Assembly (NCBI GenBank): GCA_044357775.1
Contig: JBIKOX010000052.1
Location: 1-15,354 of the forward strand
DNA length: 15,354 nucleotides
Direction: 5' to 3'
From: UBA4416 sp044357775
GTDB taxonomy: Bacteria; Bacteroidota; Bacteroidia; B-17B0; Aurantibacillaceae
This document shows, one piece after another, positions 12,457 to 15,354 of the stretch. The translations under genes and the position numbers were made by a program. The notes under the pieces are model-generated. The model ran no database searches. It saw nothing but the letters and a program-made list of their open reading frames with translations, and was not told the origin of the DNA. The stretch's first letter is position 1. Every line of letters starts with the position of its first letter.

Positions 12457-15354
12457 ATGTACCTAAATTGTCACTCCTACCATAGTTTACGATACGGAAC
12501 AATTCCATTAAACGAATTGGTGGAACAAGCTATAGGTTATGGATTAAAAGCCATGGCATTAACTGATGTAAATACAGTAACTGGTATTTACGATTTTGTA
12601 AAAGCATGTAAAGCTGCTAATATCAAACCACTAGTAGGAATAGAATTTAGAAGTGTAAACAAATTACATTTTATTACCCTTGCCAAACATAAAGATGGTA
12701 TTGGGGAAATATGCCGTTTGCTAACCAAACATAATATTGATGGCACAGCAATACCTTTATTTGCTCCCGACTTTAATCACGTTATTGTTATTTATCCTAT
12801 TGATAACGTGCCATTAATTTTAAAAGACTATGAATACATAGGAATACGGCCAGAGCAATTAGCTAAACTATACTTATCTGAATGGAAAAGGATGTTAAAA
12901 AAAATGCTAATACTACAACCTGTAACCTTTAGAATAAAAAAAGAATTTAATCTTCATAAAATTTTAAGAGCTATCGACACAAATATTATTTTATCAAAAT
13001 TAACACCCGAAGATTATTGCAAAACTACAGAGGTAATGATACCCTTAGATGAGTTAATATTTAAGTATAAAGATTTTCCTGATATTATAAAAAATACAGA
13101 ACGTGTAATTGAAGATTGTAATTTTGAATTTGAATTTAATATTTCTCGTAATAAAAAATATTATACTGAAAGTAAGTATGGCGATAAATTATTGCTCGAA
13201 AGCTTAGCACAGCGTGGATTAGAAAAACGATACAGTAAAAAAAATAAAGAAGCGCAGGCTAGAGTTTTAAAAGAACTTAAAGTAATTGATGACTTGAATT
13301 TTAATGGCTACTTTTTAATTACGTGGGATATCATTCGTTTTAGTAATAGTGCAGGTTTTATGCATGTTGGGCGTGGTAGCGGCGCAAACAGTATTGTAAG
13401 TTACTGCCTTGGAATTACTAATATTTGCCCTATTGAATTAGATTTATATTTTGAACGCTTTTTAAATTCGAATCGTAAAAGTCCACCCGATTTTGATATT
13501 GATTGGTCATGGAAAGAAAGAGACCATATTTTAAATTATATTTTTAAACGATTCGACCCTGAACACGTTGCGTTTTGTGGCACCAATGTAGAGTTTAAAT
13601 ACCGAAGTATTTTTAGAGAAGTTGGAAAAGTATTTGGTTTGCCAAAAGAAGATTTGGACGCCTTAGCTAAAAATCCGATAGCAAAACACAATCAAAATCA
13701 ACTAGTACAATTAATACAACACTATGGCTTAATGCTTGAGAAATATCCTAATCAAAGAAGTATGCACTCGTGTGGTATTATTATTTCAGAAGAGCCAATA
13801 ACAAATTTTACAGCTTTAGAAATGCCACCAAAAGGCTTTCCAATTGTACAGTTTGATATGCATGTAGCCGAAGATATTGGCTTTGATAAATTTGATATTT
13901 TAAGTCAGCGAGGATTAGGAACCATTGATGACACCATAAAATTAATACAAAAAAATAGAGGGATAAAAGTTGATATTACAGATGTCAACATTTCTAAAGA
14001 TGAAGTTAAGTGCAACGCGTATTTAAGTAAAGGAAAAACCATTGGCTGCTTTTATATAGAAAGTCCTGCTATGAGAGGCTTGTTGAGAAGATTGAAGTGT
14101 GATAATTATAAAGTATTAGTAGCAGCATCAAGTATTATTAGACCAGGAGTAGCTCAAAGTGGCATGATGAAAGAATATATTTTTCGTCATAACTCGCCTG
14201 ATAAATTCGAATATTTTCACGAAGTATTTAAAGAACAACTCGGCGAAACTTATGGAGTAATGGTTTACCAAGAAGATGTAATAAAAATAGCATTACATTA
14301 TGCCGGATTAGAACCATCGTATGGAGATATTTTACGCAGAGCTATTAGTGGCAAAAGTCGCTCTTTAAAAGAACTACAATTAGTACAAGAACAGTTTTTT
14401 TTATCCTGCCAAAAATTAGGACGAGATTTAAAATTAAGTGAAGAAGTTTACAGGCAAATAGAAAGTTTTGCAGGCTATAGTTTTTGCAAAGCACATTCAG
14501 CATCATACGCTGTAGAAAGTTACCAAAGTTTATATCTTAAAGTGTATTATGAAATTGAATTTATGGTATCCGCTATTAATAATGGTGGCGGATTTTACAG
14601 AATGGAAATTTATTTACACGAAGCCCGCATGGCAGGTGCAATTATTCATAACCCTTGTATAAACAAAAGTAATTATCAAACCACCGTTTATAATAAAGAC
14701 TTATATATTGGGTTAATGCATATTGAAAAAGTAGAAACTGATTTAACACTTAAAATTATAGAAGAACGAGAACAATACGGCAATTATCAATCTTTAGAAG
14801 ATTTTGTAAATCGCATAACTATAGCTATTGAAAGTTTACAACGATTAATATTTATTGGAGCATTTCGATTTACTAAAAAAACTAAAAATGAATTGGCTTT
14901 ATCTGCCCGATTACTGCTAGTAAATTTTAAATCTCAAAATAAAAACCTCACTTTATTACAAGAACCAGTTGTTGAATATAAATTACCAAAATTGAATCGT
15001 TCGTTTTTTGAAGATGCTTTTGATGAAATAGAACTATTAAGTTTTCCTGTTTCATATTCACCATTTGATTTATTGAAAACAACATATAGAGGCGATGTAT
15101 TAGTGAAAGATTTATTAAACCATCATCAACAATATGTAAAAATGTTGGCATACTTAGTATCTATTAAGAAAAATCCTACCAAACAAGGTATGATGGCATT
15201 TGGCACTTGGATTGATGTAGAAGGACACTTTTTTGATACAGCACATTTTGCCAAAAATTTAGAAACATATCCTTTTGAAGGTGCTGGATGCTATTTATTA
15301 TATGGCAGAGTAGAAGTAGATTATCATTTTCCTACCATTAATATTTACAAAATG
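12457..15354 (+). CDS. DNA polymerase III alpha subunit-like (second-type DnaE), 3' end missing
   Basis: The frame is open for 966 codons and runs off the right edge. Order: N-terminal PHP domain (~1-70 visible core), palm/thumb/fingers, helix-hairpin-helix, and an OB-type region from ~905. The C-family signature GRGSGANSIVSYCLGI is followed by PPDFDIDW, giving catalytic D345 and D347; D480 in KFDIL completes the triad. Other matches include QEDVIKIA, LRRAISGKSR and FAGYSFCKAHSASYAVESYQ. The PHP metal site is degenerate: the usual HLHxH reads YLNCH and TDH reads TDV (residues 36-38), so PHP proofreading is unlikely. The enzyme is probably an accessory, error-prone C-family polymerase acting with the DinB-like protein rather than the main replicase. 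It is about 200 residues shorter than E. coli DnaE at the cut, so little is probably missing. Confidence 0.92.
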   Translation, partial: MYLNCHSYHSLRYGTIPLNELVEQAIGYGLKAMALTDVNTVTGIYDFVKACKAANIKPLVGIEFRSVNKLHFITLAKHKDGIGEICRLLTKHNIDGTAIPLFAPDFNHVIVIYPIDNVPLILKDYEYIGIRPEQLAKLYLSEWKRMLKKMLILQPVTFRIKKEFNLHKILRAIDTNIILSKLTPEDYCKTTEVMIPLDELIFKYKDFPDIIKNTERVIEDCNFEFEFNISRNKKYYTESKYGDKLLLESLAQRGLEKRYSKKNKEAQARVLKELKVIDDLNFNGYFLITWDIIRFSNSAGFMHVGRGSGANSIVSYCLGITNICPIELDLYFERFLNSNRKSPPDFDIDWSWKERDHILNYIFKRFDPEHVAFCGTNVEFKYRSIFREVGKVFGLPKEDLDALAKNPIAKHNQNQLVQLIQHYGLMLEKYPNQRSMHSCGIIISEEPITNFTALEMPPKGFPIVQFDMHVAEDIGFDKFDILSQRGLGTIDDTIKLIQKNRGIKVDITDVNISKDEVKCNAYLSKGKTIGCFYIESPAMRGLLRRLKCDNYKVLVAASSIIRPGVAQSGMMKEYIFRHNSPDKFEYFHEVFKEQLGETYGVMVYQEDVIKIALHYAGLEPSYGDILRRAISGKSRSLKELQLVQEQFFLSCQKLGRDLKLSEEVYRQIESFAGYSFCKAHSASYAVESYQSLYLKVYYEIEFMVSAINNGGGFYRMEIYLHEARMAGAIIHNPCINKSNYQTTVYNKDLYIGLMHIEKVETDLTLKIIEEREQYGNYQSLEDFVNRITIAIESLQRLIFIGAFRFTKKTKNELALSARLLLVNFKSQNKNLTLLQEPVVEYKLPKLNRSFFEDAFDEIELLSFPVSYSPFDLLKTTYRGDVLVKDLLNHHQQYVKMLAYLVSIKKNPTKQGMMAFGTWIDVEGHFFDTAHFAKNLETYPFEGAGCYLLYGRVEVDYHFPTINIYKM

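Overview
The window is AT-rich, bacterial and almost certainly from a member of the phylum Bacteroidota. The main evidence is two type IX secretion system (T9SS) C-terminal sorting domains, a BBP2-type outer-membrane barrel, a DUF5522 protein, a DUF1566 surface protein, a DsrM/HdrC-like plus HdrB-like iron-sulfur pair, and start regions without clear Shine-Dalgarno motifs. The genus cannot be told from the sequence. No rRNA, tRNA, CRISPR array, integrase, transposase or reverse transcriptase was found.

Left part (1-6318). The 5' end of an outer-membrane barrel gene runs leftward off the window. The rest of this part reads rightward: a small cysteine-rich DUF5522 protein, a histidine-containing polytopic membrane protein, an MlaD/MCE lipid-transport protein, a membrane iron-sulfur protein with two 4Fe-4S clusters, a four-helix-bundle (S23/IVP-like) protein, the partner CCG-domain iron-sulfur protein, and a TPR lipoprotein. 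The two iron-sulfur genes look like one redox unit. The four-helix-bundle gene sits between them like an insertion, bordered by short inverted repeats.

Middle (6319-8600). A repeat-rich intergenic region with degenerate palindromic elements and two hairpins separates the rightward genes from a leftward two-gene operon. The operon encodes a small T9SS-sorted protein followed by a secreted DUF1566 (C-type-lectin-like) protein. The last ~43 codons of the DUF1566 gene are GC-rich (about 56% against about 37% just upstream) and consist mostly of NNC codons. That looks like the variable region of a diversity-generating retroelement (DGR) and is the most interesting signal here. The same 33-bp repeat lies on both sides of the operon.

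Right part (8601-15354). A leftward secreted M1-family metallopeptidase with a T9SS sorting domain is followed, across a divergent intergenic region, by a rightward pair: a Y-family (DinB-like) polymerase and a second-type DnaE-like polymerase alpha subunit. The pair is directly abutted (TAA then ATG) and looks like a translesion/mutagenesis cassette. A clean palindrome upstream of it is a candidate operator. The DnaE-like gene runs off the right edge.
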